Shown in pieces: positions 14,740 through 16,484 of a stretch of DNA of 16,484 bases. Both the position numbers and the translations under genes were made by a program. The notes below the pieces were generated by a model that worked only from the letters and a program-made list of their open reading frames with translations, was not told the origin of the DNA and did no database searches. Each line of letters begins with the position of its first letter. Within the stretch, counting starts at the first letter, position 1. Source of the DNA: an uncultured Blautia sp. (lineage in GTDB: Bacteria > Bacillota > Clostridia > Lachnospirales > Lachnospiraceae); contig CAAFRY010000097.1 of NCBI GenBank assembly GCA_900765525.1, positions 1-16,484 on the forward strand, written 5' to 3'.

Positions 14740-15513
14740 TTAAAAAGCAGTGTATCCCCCGTCAATAAGATAATCTGCTCCCGTAACAAAACTGCTGGCA
14801 TCACTGGCCAGGTAAAGAACCAGGCTTCCCAGCTCTTCTGCCTTTCCAAAACGTTTCATGGGCGTCCATTGTTCAAAGTCAGATGTACCCTCTTCTTCCG
14901 GGCTTAAAGGTTCATCTGACCAGGTCCGGATGTACCCCGGACTTATGGTATTGACCCTTATTCCGTATTTTGCCCATTCTATGGCCAGGCTTTTTCCCAA
15001 CATGATAACTCCTGCTTTTGAGGCATTGTAAGCGCATTGACACTGGGGAATATTAGCAATATGTCCTGACATGGAGGCAGTAAGTATGATTTTTCCCCCA
15101 TTCTCTTTCATCATGATTTTTCCTGCTTCCTTTGCTGTAAGAAAAGCTCCTGTCAGATTCACTCCAACTACCCGCTGAAATTCCTCCAACTCCATCTTTT
15201 CTGCCGGAACATCCTGAAAAGTTCCCGCATTGCAAAATGCAATGTCCAACCGTCCCCATGTGTCTTCTATCTGGCCCAGTGCCAGCTTCACATCTTCTTC
15301 TCTGGTTATATCTCCTGTATAAGTCAGGCAGTTTCTTCCCAGTTTGTTAATCATCTCTTTTGTCTGCTTCAGACCTTCCTGATTCAAATCCATCAGGCCC
15401 ACATCCGCTCCCGCTTCCGCCAAAGCCACTGCGGCCGCTCTTCCGATTCCATGGGCCCCGCCAGTAACCCAGGCGATTTTCTTTTGAAGCGAAAATCTGT
15501 TCTCTATTCCCAT
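14740..15513 (-). CDS. SDR-family oxidoreductase, polyol/ketose dehydrogenase-like
   Basis: This 257-residue classical short-chain dehydrogenase is probably cytoplasmic. The cofactor loop is TGGAHGIG (17-24), and an Asp follows the second strand (LMDLN, D41), suggesting NAD rather than NADP. NAG occurs at 95-97, and the catalytic set is Ser147, Tyr162 and Lys166 (YNASK), followed by ISPGYI. The C-terminus (TPMKRFGKAEELGSLVLYLASDASSFVTGADYLIDGGYTAF) resembles sorbose reductase, mannitol and arabinitol dehydrogenase relatives, so a sugar or polyol substrate is likely but not proven. I chose ATG at 15513 because GGAGG lies 9 bases upstream and the fold begins there. The frame extends to 15612, but that extension lies in the preceding gene. 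Only 5 bases separate it from the epimerase stop. Confidence 0.88.
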   Translation of the reverse strand: MGIENRFSLQKKIAWVTGGAHGIGRAAAVALAEAGADVGLMDLNQEGLKQTKEMINKLGRNCLTYTGDITREEDVKLALGQIEDTWGRLDIAFCNAGTFQDVPAEKMELEEFQRVVGVNLTGAFLTAKEAGKIMMKENGGKIILTASMSGHIANIPQCQCAYNASKAGVIMLGKSLAIEWAKYGIRVNTISPGYIRTWSDEPLSPEEEGTSDFEQWTPMKRFGKAEELGSLVLYLASDASSFVTGADYLIDGGYTAF

Positions 15514-15518
15514 CCTGT

Positions 15519-16409
15519 TTATCCTCCGAATTTCTCTTTTATGTATCCTATCCCCTCTCTGGCCAGCTTTACTCTGTTTTCTATAGATAAGTCTTCGTCT
15601 AAGTCTCTCCACATACGCATATTATGTCCCTGAAGGCCCCCAAACTTGTAAAACGGTTCCAGCACTACGGTTCCGTCATATTCCGTATCCTTTAATGCTT
15701 TCCCAATACCCGTCCAGTCAACATGGCTGCAGCGGTTAGGCACCTTTCGATTTGGTTCGCTGACATGAAAATGGCCTATATATCCCTTTGCAGATTGAAT
15801 TGCCTCAGGAATATCATCTTCTTCAATATTCATATGGAAGCAGTCTAATAAAAGTTTACAGCATCTGCTGTCCACTTCATCACAGATATATTTCCCTTCT
15901 TCTACTGTATTGATTAAAAAATGCTCAAACCGATTGACAATTTCAAGGTTGACCGTCACATCCCAGGCTTCTGCAGTCCTCACCACCTGCTTCATCACCT
16001 GGATGCAGCGTTGGGTTTTTCTTTTTTTCTCTTCCGGTTCAATGGGGTTTCTGGTATAATCCGCCGGCCAATTTCCATATACAATTCCCCCTATCTGCTT
16101 TCCCCCCAGTAAGCCGATTCCCTTGATAGCCTTTTGCAGATATTGTATTGCTTTTTGGCTGATTTCCTCTTCTTCCGAGAGAATATCCCAGCCCTGAGGA
16201 TAGCCAAATGTAAACACCGGTTCTATTTCCATTTCTGCCAGCATCTTCTTTAAGTCCTCTATTTTCTCCTTATCAGCATCCATCATCGCCTGGGTAGGAA
16301 AGAACTCAAACACATCAGCCCCGGTACTCTTTACCTGCAGCAGCGTTTTTTCCATATCCTGCATATCATAAAAACTTCCCCAATGTCCAAAATGAATTCC
16401 ATATTTCAT
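15519..16409 (-). CDS. Sugar isomerase/epimerase TIM barrel, D-tagatose/D-psicose 3-epimerase-like
   Basis: This 296-residue AP-endonuclease-2-fold TIM barrel is predicted to epimerise a free ketose at C3 (or a related keto-sugar step) using one divalent metal. The four metal ligands match those of D-tagatose 3-epimerase (E152, D185, H211, E246 in the Pseudomonas enzyme): E156 in NLEIVNRFEHFLINT, D189 in LLLDCFHMN, H215 in GHFHVSEPNR and E251 in VVLEPF. Length is also typical (about 290). It is the first gene of the operon, with the SDR 5 bases downstream. AAAGGAG is an unusually distant 20 bases before the ATG. Related barrels act as inosose isomerases or in 3-keto-glycoside cleavage, so the exact substrate is open. 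Confidence 0.85.
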   Translation of the reverse strand: MKYGIHFGHWGSFYDMQDMEKTLLQVKSTGADVFEFFPTQAMMDADKEKIEDLKKMLAEMEIEPVFTFGYPQGWDILSEEEEISQKAIQYLQKAIKGIGLLGGKQIGGIVYGNWPADYTRNPIEPEEKKRKTQRCIQVMKQVVRTAEAWDVTVNLEIVNRFEHFLINTVEEGKYICDEVDSRCCKLLLDCFHMNIEEDDIPEAIQSAKGYIGHFHVSEPNRKVPNRCSHVDWTGIGKALKDTEYDGTVVLEPFYKFGGLQGHNMRMWRDLDEDLSIENRVKLAREGIGYIKEKFGG

Positions 16410-16484
16410 AAAATATTATTTTTTCACTTCTCCTTTCGTTCTCTTTTAATGCACGCACATTTATTGTATTTAAATTATATTCAA
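16410..16484 (-). promoter_or_regulatory. Upstream region of the catabolic operon with possible -10 boxes and palindrome
   Basis: Read on the minus strand, this AT-rich stretch has TATAAT (16479-16474) and TACAAT (16468-16463) as possible -10 boxes. The matching -35 positions lie beyond the window edge, so neither can be confirmed. Directly downstream is an interrupted palindrome AATGNNCGNNCATT (16448-16461). Then come AAAGGAG (16436-16430) and an A/T-rich spacer to the ATG. It could instead be the gap after an upstream gene of the same operon. Confidence 0.35.

Noticed and set aside
15514..15612. 33-residue N-terminal extension of the SDR
   Set aside because: It lies inside the 3' end of the epimerase gene in another frame, is rich in Arg/Lys, and GGAGG points to the ATG at 15513 where the Rossmann fold begins.
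16448..16461. CcpA cre site at the operon head
   Set aside because: The central CG and the TG...CA arms are present, but the arms are 10 bases across instead of the 14 of a cre core, so it does not fit the consensus.

Overview
The window reads as a chromosomal segment of a gut-type Lachnospiraceae / Clostridia cluster XIVa bacterium. This is inferred from the gene families: a CBS-DRTGG manganese pyrophosphatase, a DUF1002 secreted protein, an orphan PF13303-type PTS IIC, YesM/YesN regulators and ATPase-less CUT1 sugar transporters. Strong AGGAGG ribosome binding sites and moderate GC agree with this. No rRNA, tRNA, CRISPR array or transposase gene is visible.

Left part (1-5.9 kb), mostly housekeeping and signalling. 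A regulated manganese-dependent inorganic pyrophosphatase lies on the minus strand (89-1747). It is divergent from an S1-domain RNA-binding protein (2183-2887, plus strand), which is followed 22 bases later by a PTS-type IIC membrane protein (2910-3968). The 435-base divergent gap holds two closely packed promoters with extended -10 elements. It also holds a roughly 310-base leader for the S1 gene, containing a 142-bp hairpin-rich, MITE-like element flanked by an 8-bp direct repeat, and then a pair of imperfect direct repeats. After the IIC gene, one 50-bp stretch works as both an intrinsic terminator for the S1-IIC unit and a near-consensus promoter for a small alarmone synthetase (4119-4796). 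The synthetase converges on a secreted DUF1002 protein (4922-5809, minus), with a 13-bp perfect stem between them.

Right part (5.96-16.4 kb), one catabolic operon on the minus strand, read from high to low coordinates. The order is ketose 3-epimerase-like TIM barrel, SDR dehydrogenase, sugar-binding lipoprotein, MalF-type permease, MalG-type permease, five-bladed beta-propeller glycosidase-like protein, YesM-type histidine kinase, YesN-type response regulator, and GH127 beta-L-arabinofuranosidase. Genes are separated by 5 to 27 bases or overlap, except for an 85-base gap after the binding-protein gene that is filled by a long hairpin.

Inferred function of the operon: the two-component system senses an extracellular glycan fragment. 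The ABC transporter, energised by an ATPase encoded elsewhere, imports it. The two signal-less glycosidase-type proteins cleave it in the cytoplasm, and the dehydrogenase/epimerase pair processes an unusual released sugar. The GH127 active-site residues are intact, so beta-linked L-arabinofuranose is the best-supported substrate. The roles of the beta-propeller protein, the SDR and the epimerase are open.
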